64,000 nt of DNA from Paraclostridium sordellii (GTDB lineage Bacteria; Bacillota; Clostridia; Peptostreptococcales; Peptostreptococcaceae), in assembly GCF_000953675.1 (NCBI RefSeq), contig NZ_LN679998.1, positions 1,511,911 through 1,575,910 on the forward strand, read 5' to 3'. The stretch's first letter is position 1; the number at the start of each line of letters is the position of its first letter. This document shows, piece by piece, positions 15,978-24,859 of the stretch. Position numbers and translations under genes: made by a program. Under the pieces are notes generated by a model. It searched no databases and was not told where the DNA came from. It was given only the letters and a program-made list of their open reading frames with translations.

Positions 15978-16724
15978 ATGCTTTTAGAAGTTAAAAATAT
16001 AGAAAAATACTATGGGAATAGAAGGATTTTGACTAAAGCACTTGATGATCTTAGTTTTGAAGTAGATGAGGGCGAATTTATAAGTATTATGGGGGCTTCA
16101 GGTTCAGGTAAAACAACCTTACTTAATTGTATTTCAACAATAGACACGGTAAGCGCAGGCAAGATTTTATTAGAAAACAATGATATTACGGAGTTGCCAG
16201 AAAGTCACCTTGCTATTTTTCGTCGAGATAACTTGGGCTTTATTTTTCAAAACTCAAATTTACTTGATACACTTACAATAGAAGAAAATATAGCTCTTCC
16301 TCTCACAATAAAAGGACTATCACCAGAAGAAGTAGACAAACGAACTCAGGAGATATCACAACATTTACAAATAAGTGACACACTTTCAAAGTTCCCTTAT
16401 GAGGTATCTGGAGGTCAAAAACAGCGTTGTGCAGCTGCAAGAGCAGTAGTGACCAAACCAAAACTAATATTGGCAGATGAGCCTACGGGTGCTTTAGATT
16501 CTCAGTCTGCTAAAATAATGATGGAACTATTAGAACATATTAATGAATCACTTGGAGCAACTATCCTTCTTGTTACCCACGATGCATTATCAGCTAGCTA
16601 TGCTGATAGAATCTTGTTTTTAAAAGACGGAAAGATTTTTAATGAGATTAGGAAAGGTGAAAAATCCAATAGAGTCTTTTACCATGAAATTCTAGATGTT
16701 CTTTCCTTTGTAGGAGGTAATTAA
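15978..16724 (+). CDS. Peptide-resistance ABC transporter ATPase, BceA-like (248 aa)
   Basis: Complete ABC ATPase of the MacB/LolD/BceA type: Walker A GASGSGKTT, Q-loop GFIFQNSNLLD, signature VSGGQKQRCAAARA, Walker B LILADEPTGALD and H-loop VTHD. It is directly followed (2 bases) by the ten-helix FtsX-type permease, as in BceAB and VraFG. It powers removal or displacement of peptide antibiotics from their membrane targets and takes part in signalling to the BceS kinase. AAGGAG precedes the ATG. Confidence 0.92.
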   Translation: MLLEVKNIEKYYGNRRILTKALDDLSFEVDEGEFISIMGASGSGKTTLLNCISTIDTVSAGKILLENNDITELPESHLAIFRRDNLGFIFQNSNLLDTLTIEENIALPLTIKGLSPEEVDKRTQEISQHLQISDTLSKFPYEVSGGQKQRCAAARAVVTKPKLILADEPTGALDSQSAKIMMELLEHINESLGATILLVTHDALSASYADRILFLKDGKIFNEIRKGEKSNRVFYHEILDVLSFVGGN

Positions 16725-16726
16725 CT

Positions 16727-18802
16727 ATGTTGAGAACATTATCTATTCGTAATGCAAGGCGTCAGGCTGGTCAATATTTACTTTATTTCGTTTCCATTAT
16801 TGGAGCTGTTGCATTGATTTATGGTTTCAATGCTCTAGTATTTTCTGATGCTATTAAAGAACTTTCCAAAATGATTTCACAGACGGGGGACAATGAACTG
16901 GGATATATGATTATTATATTTTCATTTATAGTAGTTATTATTTTAGGATGGTTTGTTGGCTACATGATGAATTTTATGCTGAGAAAGCGTAGCCAAGAAT
17001 TAAGTACATATATGATTTTGGGAATTGATAAAAAACAAATTATAAGAATGTTCTTTCTGGAAAATTGTATTATTGGGTTAGCTTCACTTATTGTAGGCTG
17101 GATTTTGGGCGTATTTATTGCTGAAATTCTTGAAGCAATCGTTATAAATGTATTTGGAGGCAATTATTCTCTATCGGCTGGATTCTCTATACAAGCTGCT
17201 GGGATGACTTTGATTTATTATTGCATTATATATCTTATAGCTTTGATTGGAAGTAACAAAAAGCTTAAAAAAATGAAGTTAATTGATTTAATTTACTATA
17301 AAGATAAAAATGAAACGACACGTGTTAAAGATTTAAGGATAGGTGTTGGGATGTTCTATATTTCAATTATATGTGGGGTTGCTAGTTTTTATTTATTCTC
17401 TTTGCCAACAGGAAACATATCTGATATGTTTACAGGCTTTTTACTAGCGGTACTGTGTCAAGTGTTCTTATTTATTGGGGTTTCACCTACTATGTATAAA
17501 ATACTTGGAAAGAACAAGCATTGGAAATATAAAAAAACTCATTTACTTTTATACAGATTATTAACTTCAAAGATTAATAGTATGAGTATAGTATTAGGAT
17601 TTATTTCTGCTCTTTTTACACTATCTATTGCTTGCATAGGTGTGGGGATGTCTTTTTATAACACTATGGAAAAATCCATAGATTTACATGCTTTTGATAT
17701 ATCCATCCTACATATGGATGAACAATATGATTTTACTGAATACACTCAATACTTATCGGATACAGCAAAAATTGACTCAAGCCATATATATAGTCTGTAT
17801 ACTGACCATGATAAAACATTTATGGAAGTTCGTAATAATGTACTTTCTAAATATTTTTCTGAGATAAGAAATGACTTATCACCAGAAGATTACATATTCA
17901 TGGAAAATCAATATGACACATTTATGAAATACAGTGATTATTCTGCGTTGAGAGAGATACTTGGCTTAGAAGCTATAGAAATGGACGAAAGAAGTTTTAT
18001 AATTCACTGTATGCCCTATTTGAAAGACAGTTATGATGAATATATTTATAACGGATATAAATTAACCTTAGCTAATAAGGATCTTTCATGTGCAGGTGTA
18101 TATAAAGATGATATTTCACAATATGGTGGGTATGGAAATGGTCAAGAATATGTACTTGTTGTACCTGATAAATTGATAGATTCACTTGATGTTGTATACA
18201 GTCTTTATGTTGCTAATACAAGAGAAAGCATATCGAGTGAGTATCTTAATACATTCAGAAATAAGTTTGATAAGCTGGAAATTATAAACCATAATATAAC
18301 AAAATCTGTTGATGATGGATTTATGACAAGAATAATACACAAAGATAAGGACTATGTAAGTGGTAGATTTGCAGCGCAAACCACCAGCCAGAGTATAGTT
18401 CTGATATTGCCATTTTTTTATCTGGCTTTGATTGTTAGCATTATTGGTACAGTAATACTGTCTGTTCAACTAATAAGTGAAAATAACAAGAATGCTGAGC
18501 ACTATAGCATGCTCAAAACTTTGGGTATGTCAGACAAAGTTTTGAACAAGACATTGAGAAATCATATATTGCTTTATTTTTCGACACCTTTAATTCCAGC
18601 AATATTATTGGGTGGAGGTTTAATCTCAGTTATTACGCGTACCTTATCAGTTATTGCATTTGATGTACCAGTTTTTTATTCAATCAAGACACTTGTTGTT
18701 TTGACAGTTGTAGTTACTATTGCTTTATTCATGATAATCTACTGTATTTATGCTTTTGTTACTTATATTGCATATAAAAGGGAAGTATTGAATAGGGCTT
18801 GA
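16727..18802 (+). CDS. Peptide-resistance ABC transporter permease, BceB-like (691 aa)
   Basis: Large FtsX-fold permease: one N-terminal helix, three more by about residue 190, further helices at about 210-320, then a long extracytoplasmic loop (about 325-545) and three C-terminal helices. The large loop between two helix bundles is the BceB-type receptor region that contacts the peptide or lipid II and sets specificity. Length and layout match the ~650-690 aa family. It ends at TGA 18800-18802, immediately followed by an hsdR remnant with no terminator. Confidence 0.92.
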   Translation: MLRTLSIRNARRQAGQYLLYFVSIIGAVALIYGFNALVFSDAIKELSKMISQTGDNELGYMIIIFSFIVVIILGWFVGYMMNFMLRKRSQELSTYMILGIDKKQIIRMFFLENCIIGLASLIVGWILGVFIAEILEAIVINVFGGNYSLSAGFSIQAAGMTLIYYCIIYLIALIGSNKKLKKMKLIDLIYYKDKNETTRVKDLRIGVGMFYISIICGVASFYLFSLPTGNISDMFTGFLLAVLCQVFLFIGVSPTMYKILGKNKHWKYKKTHLLLYRLLTSKINSMSIVLGFISALFTLSIACIGVGMSFYNTMEKSIDLHAFDISILHMDEQYDFTEYTQYLSDTAKIDSSHIYSLYTDHDKTFMEVRNNVLSKYFSEIRNDLSPEDYIFMENQYDTFMKYSDYSALREILGLEAIEMDERSFIIHCMPYLKDSYDEYIYNGYKLTLANKDLSCAGVYKDDISQYGGYGNGQEYVLVVPDKLIDSLDVVYSLYVANTRESISSEYLNTFRNKFDKLEIINHNITKSVDDGFMTRIIHKDKDYVSGRFAAQTTSQSIVLILPFFYLALIVSIIGTVILSVQLISENNKNAEHYSMLKTLGMSDKVLNKTLRNHILLYFSTPLIPAILLGGGLISVITRTLSVIAFDVPVFYSIKTLVVLTVVVTIALFMIIYCIYAFVTYIAYKREVLNRA

Positions 18803-18803
18803 T

Positions 18804-19058
18804 AGAAATGCTGCGAATGAGGCTTTTTCTGAGTTTTTAAACAACGAAAGCTTTAATTATAAGCAAATACACTTTGTTAAACTTATAGTTGATTATGTTG
18901 TTAAGAATGGATTTATAGAGGATAATAGAGTATTAATGGAAGATCCGTTTAGAACTGTAGGTGGCATAATTGATTTATTTGAAAATCTTGTTGAGGAAAG
19001 AAATAAATTGACTATGACTATAAATGAAATTAGGGCAAATACATTAGATATAAGTTGA
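18804..19058 (+). pseudogene. hsdR: Type I restriction subunit HsdR, C-terminal fragment
   Basis: The 84-codon frame NEAFSEFLNNESFNYKQIHF, then VKLIVDYVVKNGFIEDNRVL, MEDPFRTVGGIIDLF, is the last part of the HsdR C-terminal domain. There is no start codon in place; the fragment begins directly after the bceB stop codon, and no motor or nuclease part of HsdR, and no HsdM or HsdS, is present. It is the scar of a lost type I restriction-modification system. The junction with bceB marks a deletion or insertion breakpoint. Confidence 0.8.
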
Positions 19059-19109
19059 TATTAAGAGGAAAAACGATAGTTTGATTAAGTTGAGATAGAA
19101 ATAAATTAT

Positions 19110-19160
19110 AATAAAAATACTCTAATTTATTTAATATTTAAGTTAGGGTATTTTTATTAT
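19110..19160 (+). terminator. Terminator after the hsdR remnant
   Basis: AATAAAAATACTCTAA (19110-19125) pairs, with one mismatch, with TTAGGGTATTTTTATT (19143-19158), an inherited hsdR terminator or a bidirectional one. Confidence 0.75.
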
Positions 19161-19181
19161 TTAGATATGGGAGATGTATAA

Positions 19182-20300
19182 ATGAATATAATAAAGTTAT
19201 TAGGGATTGAGTATAAAGAAGATATAATAAGTAACCTTATAGTAGGTTTGATAAATGAGTCTAAAGTATTTAGAAATTCCTTTTTAAGAAATATAGTAAA
19301 AATAGAATGTATACAAAATATTAACGTCAAGGCACATGCTAGAGTTGCAACATCTTTGGGGATACCAGATATAGTAGTATCTGTAGAAGGAGAAAATACT
19401 TCTACATTAGTAGTTATAGAAAATAAATTAAAAGCAGAAGAAGGAGTTAATCAAACTTTAAGATATAGCGACGAAAAATGTATTACGGAATTATTAGCAA
19501 ATAATAGGATATTTAATAATAATAATAGGCATATTGAAACAAAATTTATATTTTTAACACTTATACCAGAACAAATACCTACAGGAAATAGCTTTGAGAA
19601 TATTACATACAAAGATATATTAGAAAAAATAAATATAGAAATAGAAGATAATACATTAAATAGAATATACAAAGATTTCCTAATTATAATGAATGAATTT
19701 TATAGTGGATTAGAAGTTAATGAAAATGATAAATTACTAGAATGCTTAAACTTAAATGTTGATAGTGAAAAAATTTTTATAAAGTTTAAAAATATTATTA
19801 AAGGTATAAAGGATATAGAAGGGATAAATGTAAGTGATGTTGGGAAGATAGTAGGAAGTGGAAGAGTAAATTTTTATACAAAGATATATAAAGATAGTTG
19901 GTTAGGAGAGGATACAGCTAATTTAGTTGATGGTAATTATAAAGTTACTAAAAATAGCTATGATATACATATAGAACCTTCTTTTGATGTTTTTAATAAT
20001 AAGATAACACTACCATTACATTATGAGACAAGACCGTATATTCCGAAAAATAAACTCAGAGAAAAAACAAACACAGAAGATTATGAAGAATATATCAATA
20101 AAAGGAATTTGATTAAAGTTTTGGTTCATAAAAAGATATCTGAGATGAATGATGAAAGAATAAAGCCTTACAATGGTTCTAATCAAATAGCATATGTAAA
20201 AATAGATGTAGATGAAAATACTACAGTTGAGGATTTTAAAACATTGGTAAAAAAATATATACTTATTTTATCTGAAATTATAGATAGTTGCTTAGAATAA
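19182..20300 (+). CDS. PD-(D/E)XK nuclease superfamily protein (372 aa)
   Basis: The N-terminal ~170 residues look like a PDDEXK_4-type domain: GIPDIVVSVEGEN with D63, then LVVIENKLKAEEG with E80-N-K82, the D...ExK metal-binding set, followed by a helix with Q and Y residues (NQTLRYSDEKC). The C-terminal half is unassigned. Such proteins are often found as single-gene or two-gene defence or toxin factors. It sits between an hsdR scar and a gene of unknown function, in an accessory region. The fold assignment is good; a defence role is inference. Confidence 0.75.
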   Translation: MNIIKLLGIEYKEDIISNLIVGLINESKVFRNSFLRNIVKIECIQNINVKAHARVATSLGIPDIVVSVEGENTSTLVVIENKLKAEEGVNQTLRYSDEKCITELLANNRIFNNNNRHIETKFIFLTLIPEQIPTGNSFENITYKDILEKINIEIEDNTLNRIYKDFLIIMNEFYSGLEVNENDKLLECLNLNVDSEKIFIKFKNIIKGIKDIEGINVSDVGKIVGSGRVNFYTKIYKDSWLGEDTANLVDGNYKVTKNSYDIHIEPSFDVFNNKITLPLHYETRPYIPKNKLREKTNTEDYEEYINKRNLIKVLVHKKISEMNDERIKPYNGSNQIAYVKIDVDENTTVEDFKTLVKKYILILSEIIDSCLE

Positions 20301-20366
20301 TTTATAAAATAAATACACCAGATTATAAAGGCTTAAGGAAGTAGTAAATAAGATTATAAATGTGTA

Positions 20367-20594
20367 TTGTCTGATTCAGATGAAGTAATAGTTGCAAATC
20401 AATCAGGAAAAGTACACTCAAAAGAAAATAAAAAGTATAAATTTGAGTATGTAACAGGGCCTTTAGAATATAGTTTTACTAACAACGAAGAAAGTGGAGT
20501 TTTACAAAGTAAAGGTATAAAAGAACATGTTTGTGAAATTTTAGAGGGTGGAAGAGAAGCATTTAAGCAAAGAGAGAATAAATATGGATTTTAA
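20367..20594 (+). CDS. Short ORF of unknown function, perhaps a remnant (75 aa)
   Basis: Open frame from TTG 20367 with no ribosome binding site. The product contains KKYKFEYVTGPLEYSFTNNE and ends GREAFKQRENKYGF before a strong terminator. It reads like the C-terminal part of a larger protein that lost its start. I do not recognise the family. Confidence 0.35.
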   Translation: MSDSDEVIVANQSGKVHSKENKKYKFEYVTGPLEYSFTNNEESGVLQSKGIKEHVCEILEGGREAFKQRENKYGF

Positions 20595-20605
20595 ATCATA
20601 ATATT

Positions 20606-20641
20606 AAAGAAACTATGCCTTATAAGGTATAGTTTCTTTTA
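20606..20641 (+). terminator. Rho-independent terminator
   Basis: AAAGAAACTAT and ATAGTTTCTTT form an 11-bp stem around CCTTATAAGG. Confidence 0.85.
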
Positions 20642-20744
20642 ATGTGATGAAACTCTTATATAAGGAGGATAGGCAATGAAGAAAATATAGAATATATATT
20701 TAATTTATTGTTTATTTTTATTAAGAAATATTAGAAATCATATA

Positions 20745-20785
20745 TAAAGACCATGTTGAAGTTGTATCCAATGTGGTCTTTTCTT
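20745..20785 (+). terminator. Terminator in remnant region
   Basis: AAAGACCA pairs with TGGTCTTT followed by CTTTTATT. It follows a tiny frame ending EENIEYIFNLL. Confidence 0.6.
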
Positions 20786-20828
20786 TTATTGATGATAAAA
20801 TAAATGATATAATTATTGGTAAATAAAG

Positions 20829-20966
20829 GATCTATATAGAATATCATTATCAGAGATTAAGGTGGAAAATAAGTTTTTAAAAGAGATTGATTTACATAGG
20901 TTGTATGAAGAAAATATAGAATATATGTTTAATTTAATTAAGCAAGTATATAAATTAAAGCAATAG
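20829..20966 (+). pseudogene. Gene remnant, C-terminal tail
   Basis: A 45-codon frame with an upstream stop and no start reads SLSEIKVENKFLKEIDLHRL then YEENIEYMFNLIKQVY. The tail EENIEY-FNL also occurs in the frame at about 20663-20725, so two copies of the same gene end lie within 300 bases. Family unknown. The stretch 20642-21004 holds only these remnants. Confidence 0.45.
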
Positions 20967-21004
20967 CTAGAATTAAGTAAGATATAGTTTACAAAAGGTG
21001 GAGA

Positions 21005-22495
21005 ATGAAGTACATGAGGAATGCATTAGAGCCATATTTAGGTAAAGAAGTTACTGTAGTTTCAATAGTGAAAGAAATTGAAGAGAGTAACAAGAAGAAT
21101 AAATTTAAAAATAAAGAAAGAGTTTTACTTAGCAAAGTTATAAATAAAGATAATAATGAATTTTTAGCAGATCATTTATGGTACCCAAAATCTAAATTTA
21201 ACTCGATAGAAGAATTATCTATAGGTGATACACTAGAGATAAAAGGCAAAGTATCTGTATATTTAAAAGCACTATACAATAAACATGTGAGTAAAAAGTT
21301 TAATTATTGTATAGATTTTAATGTAGACAATGTTAAGCGGGTAGGAATTCAGAAATATAATGAAAAGAGAATAGAGTTATACACGGATATATGCAAAAGT
21401 AGAGTTAGAAGTGGTTACTATTTTACTATATCTAATTTAAATAAAATACATAGTACCTTAGAAAATAAAGATTATATATATACTAAATTTTTAAGAGATA
21501 TAATAAAATCTAGACTTTTAAATAATCTAAACTATGAATCAATGCTAATAATAGATAGTAAAGGAAGCATATATACAAAGAATAAAAAATATAAAGAAAA
21601 GATAGATTTAAAAGCAAATGAAATTATATTATGTAGAATTGGAGAAAAAATTTATGGAATGGGAAAAGTATACAAATGCTATACTGATATATTAGAAAAA
21701 AAAGGTATGTATGAACACATTGATGTAATAGATAGATGGCATGAATTATCAAATAAAGATAAAGATAAGTTAAAAGTAGTATCTTCTAATTTAGAATACA
21801 TATCACAACCATATATAGATTCAATAGAGAGATTAAAAAGAGCAATAGAGCTTGAAATAGAATATAATAGTAGTGATGACGTAAAAGATAAAAAAATATC
21901 AAAAAATAAATTGAGTAAAGCACAATATGTTAAGGATTCAATAATAATAAAGACATCATTAGTAAGGAATAGAGTACATAAAAACTATAACCTTAAAGAA
22001 TCTGAATTAGATGTTATATACAAAAGTCTTGTTAGGAAGAAATTTAGTATAATGATGAAGATATTTAATATAGTCAAGTTGTATTTGAATAATAACATAG
22101 GCTATGACCATGTTTTAGTTATAAATAATTATGGCAAGATTTATTTTATAAAAGTTGATAGAGATAATATAGATATAAATAATTATCTTGAAGAATCAGA
22201 GATTGAAATTTGTAGGTTTGGAAAAAAAGTAATTAAGAAAAGTAATATATATCATGATTATATAGAAATTCTAAAAAGAGAGTATGATAATATAGAAGAC
22301 TTGGATATATGGAACTTATGGTATAGCTTAGATAGTAAAAATACAATAAAAGAAAATATAGTGAAAAAGAATTTTCAACACAGGAAAAACGGTTATATAA
22401 ATCATTATCTAGTATTAGTAAAAGGAATAGAAAAAGAAATAGAAAAGCAAAAAATATATTGTAAGAGTGAATTTCAGGATATTATAATTTACTAG
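21005..22495 (+). CDS. Unrecognised protein with internal duplication (496 aa)
   Basis: ATG 21005 follows AAAGGTGGAG. The first ~110 residues (VTVVSIVKEIEE ... ERVLLSKVI ... SIGDTLEIKGKV ... FNVDNVKRVG) look like an OB-fold. Two related segments follow, about residues 134-263 and 325-451, aligning YESMLIIDSKGSIY (Y177) with YDHVLVINNYGKIY (Y367), NEIILCRIGEKI with SEIEICRFGKKV, and DRWHELSNKD (W245) with DIWNLWYSLDS (W436). A charged linker joins them. No catalytic motif, signal peptide or membrane helix is seen. It is flanked by a remnant zone and 3' motif copy C, i.e. a cargo position shared with defence genes. Function unknown. Confidence 0.7.
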   Translation: MKYMRNALEPYLGKEVTVVSIVKEIEESNKKNKFKNKERVLLSKVINKDNNEFLADHLWYPKSKFNSIEELSIGDTLEIKGKVSVYLKALYNKHVSKKFNYCIDFNVDNVKRVGIQKYNEKRIELYTDICKSRVRSGYYFTISNLNKIHSTLENKDYIYTKFLRDIIKSRLLNNLNYESMLIIDSKGSIYTKNKKYKEKIDLKANEIILCRIGEKIYGMGKVYKCYTDILEKKGMYEHIDVIDRWHELSNKDKDKLKVVSSNLEYISQPYIDSIERLKRAIELEIEYNSSDDVKDKKISKNKLSKAQYVKDSIIIKTSLVRNRVHKNYNLKESELDVIYKSLVRKKFSIMMKIFNIVKLYLNNNIGYDHVLVINNYGKIYFIKVDRDNIDINNYLEESEIEICRFGKKVIKKSNIYHDYIEILKREYDNIEDLDIWNLWYSLDSKNTIKENIVKKNFQHRKNGYINHYLVLVKGIEKEIEKQKIYCKSEFQDIIIY

Positions 22496-22570
22496 ATAAT
22501 TGGTAAGTATTATTATATGAAAAAACTTTATATACTGAAAATAAATAATTTGTGGGATATATTTGTGAGG

Positions 22571-22628
22571 TTCGTATCTACCACTGAAATAAACAAAACA
22601 CGTTGATAATTTTATCAATGTGTTTTTT
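22571..22628 (+). repeat. Conserved 3' motif plus terminator, copy C
   Basis: TTCGTATCTACCACTGAAAT and AAAC (22571-22594) is followed by arms AAAACACGTTGATA and TATCAATGTGTTTT with T run. It ends the unknown 496-aa gene region. Confidence 0.75.
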
Positions 22629-22661
22629 ATTTAACTAAACAATTAAAACATAAAATTTATA

Positions 22662-22692
22662 TTGACATTGAAGTTACTTCACCCCTTAGAAT
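22662..22692 (+). promoter_or_regulatory. MerR-type promoter of the serine hydrolase gene
   Basis: TTGACA (22662-22667) and TAGAAT (22687-22692) are separated by 19 bases, the long spacer typical of MerR-activated promoters. The spacer carries the dyad GAAGTTACTTC (22670-22680), also found in the MATE promoter. Confidence 0.75.
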
Positions 22693-22747
22693 TTTAATTG
22701 TGATACAAAGCTCAATTAAAATTATTTAAATAAAAGGGGAAATAAGA

Positions 22748-23878
22748 ATGATAAATATATTACCTAAAAAACTTAAACTGTTGTACAATTCATTATTAGC
22801 TTTTAAAGAAGATAATCTTGCTAACAGTTTTCAAACAATGTATAAAATTCAACCATCTAAAAAAATTAGCAAAGGGTCTGAAGTATTTTATTTCGAAAAA
22901 GAATTGCAACCATTACCTAATAATTTTCAATTTAAAGAAGAAAAACTCTCTACTGATAAGTTCATAGAGGAAACAAATACTACAGGGTTAATAGTTATTC
23001 ATGATGATAAAATAAAATATGAAAATTATTTTTTAGGAGCAAATGAAAACACCCTATTATCATCTAACTCAGTTTGCAAATCATTTGTATCTTCATTACT
23101 TGGAATAGCAATTAGTGAAGGCTATATAAGTAGTGTAAATGACCCTATAGGAAAATATGTATCTGAGTTAAAAGATACTGAACTAGAAAAAATATCTATA
23201 AAAGATTGCCTGCAGATGTCTTCGGGAATTGATTTTGACGAAGATACTGATATGAGTAAAATGTCAATTTCTATGCTACTTGGAAAGCCAGCTATTAAAT
23301 ATATATCAAAACTAAAAACAAATACTAAACCAGGTAAAGTAAGAAAATATTCAAGTATAAATACAGAAATAATAGGAGAGGTTATAACTAATGCTACTGG
23401 ATATAGTTTAAGCGAGTATTTAGAGGAGAAAATATGGAAACGTATAGGTATGGAAAAAGATGCATATTGGACACTAAGTAATAATAAAGAACTTGCAATG
23501 GGAGGCTTAAGTATATCACTAAGGGATTATGCACGTTTTGCTAGATTATACATAAACAATGGTAAATGGAATAATGAGCAAATTATACCTTCTAATTGGA
23601 TTAAAGATTCAATAGATACAAGCGAACATCATTTAAGACCAGGTTCAAATAATGATTCTTATAGCGCTTTTGGTTATGGATATAAGTGGTGGGTACCAGA
23701 AGGGGAAGAGAGAGAATTTATGGCTATAGGTATATATAGTCAATGGATATATATTAATCCAAATAGGAATGTCATTATTGTAAAAACAAGTGCGCACCCT
23801 GGCTTTATGGATACTGATCATGAATTAAAAACGGTTGAATTATTTAGGTCCATTGTAGATAGTGTATCATCTATATAA
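22748..23878 (+). CDS. Serine hydrolase of the beta-lactamase / 6-aminohexanoate-dimer hydrolase type (376 aa)
   Basis: ATG 22748 follows AAAGGGGA. Catalytic set of the PF00144 family: S108-V-C-K111 (SxxK) and Y201-S-S in RKYSSIN, with a W-x-G region YGYKWWVPEGEE and ITPS-like C-terminal SAHPGF. The order and spacing resemble NylB-like esterases more than true class C beta-lactamases. No signal peptide is visible, so it is probably cytoplasmic. Its promoter has the same MerR dyad as the MATE exporter operon, so it is likely induced by the same compound and may hydrolyse an ester or amide bond in it (inference). Confidence 0.85.
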   Translation: MINILPKKLKLLYNSLLAFKEDNLANSFQTMYKIQPSKKISKGSEVFYFEKELQPLPNNFQFKEEKLSTDKFIEETNTTGLIVIHDDKIKYENYFLGANENTLLSSNSVCKSFVSSLLGIAISEGYISSVNDPIGKYVSELKDTELEKISIKDCLQMSSGIDFDEDTDMSKMSISMLLGKPAIKYISKLKTNTKPGKVRKYSSINTEIIGEVITNATGYSLSEYLEEKIWKRIGMEKDAYWTLSNNKELAMGGLSISLRDYARFARLYINNGKWNNEQIIPSNWIKDSIDTSEHHLRPGSNNDSYSAFGYGYKWWVPEGEEREFMAIGIYSQWIYINPNRNVIIVKTSAHPGFMDTDHELKTVELFRSIVDSVSSI

Positions 23879-23884
23879 GCATAG

Positions 23885-23919
23885 AAAAGGTATATCTCAA
23901 AATAGAGATATACCTTTAT
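23885..23919. terminator. Bidirectional terminator between serine hydrolase and merR
   Basis: AAAGGTATATCTC and GAGATATACCTTT form a 13-bp perfect stem between convergent genes. Confidence 0.9.
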
Positions 23920-23943
23920 TTAATTTATTTTAGAATATTACAT

Positions 23944-24780
23944 TTAGATGCTGACATTTAAATTTATATTGACAAAATACATTACATCATCAGTTTTCTT
24001 AGGTAAATAAAATTCATATTTTACATAAGCCATATTATTCTTAGGACAATTAAAGTATTTGTTAAGAGATAGTATGTACTCGTTTATTTGCTTAGTCGTA
24101 CCGTAAAAATTAACAGAAACACATCTTTCATGTATATCTATTTTTATAGAATTTATGTCTTCGTTATTTAAATACTTTTTTAATATTTCAATATTTTTAG
24201 GGTTTTCTTTTATAAATAAGAGGTTTTCATTTTCGTATACATTAGTATTTTCAATAATATTATATAAATAAATATAAGTATCATTTATTTCTTCATTTAA
24301 GTAAGACAACTCTTTTTCTAAAGACATAGTACCAATGGGACAAATGTTTGAACTTAGTAATTTTTTCATATCCAATGCATAAAGACTATAATTTTGATTT
24401 GATATTTTTAAGTTTTCAAAGTTATACTCATTTTTAAAATTGGTTACTGTATTTAATATTTTTTTACTTTTATTTAAATTATACTCTAAGTGTTCAAGCT
24501 CTTTCTTTTTTATCTTAAGTATTTCTTCTTGCTTTGATACTAGGTTTTTATATTCATTTAAATCTTCACTCCCTATAGTTTGCTTAATATCTGCTAAAGA
24601 AATGCCCAACAGCTTTATTCCAAGTATTAGGCTTAACTTCTCTAAATGTTTAAATAAATAATATCTATATCCATTTTGAGAATTAACCTCAGGCTTTAAA
24701 ATACCGATTTTATCATAATATCTAAGGGTTTCTTTACTTATATTAAAAATTTTACTAACTTCACCTATTGAAAGTTTCAT
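23944..24780 (-). CDS. MerR-family regulator with effector-binding domain (278 aa)
   Basis: N-terminal winged helix of MerR type: SIGEVSKIFNISKETLRYYD, then KIGILKP and QNGYRYYLF, followed by a long dimerisation helix (about residues 75-115). The C-terminal ~160 residues resemble a GyrI-like/BmrR effector domain that binds drugs or metabolites. It is the second gene of a minus-strand operon behind the MATE exporter (79-base gap). MerR proteins activate promoters with 19-bp spacers by twisting DNA; two such promoters with the same GAAGTTACTTC dyad lie at 22662 and 26260, making it their probable regulator. Confidence 0.88.
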   Translation of the reverse strand: MKLSIGEVSKIFNISKETLRYYDKIGILKPEVNSQNGYRYYLFKHLEKLSLILGIKLLGISLADIKQTIGSEDLNEYKNLVSKQEEILKIKKKELEHLEYNLNKSKKILNTVTNFKNEYNFENLKISNQNYSLYALDMKKLLSSNICPIGTMSLEKELSYLNEEINDTYIYLYNIIENTNVYENENLLFIKENPKNIEILKKYLNNEDINSIKIDIHERCVSVNFYGTTKQINEYILSLNKYFNCPKNNMAYVKYEFYLPKKTDDVMYFVNINLNVSI

Positions 24781-24859
24781 CTATATCACTCCTTTATAAA
24801 AATATTACAAGAGACATAACTATTGATGCCTCTTATAATATGGTTACTTATAACATATA

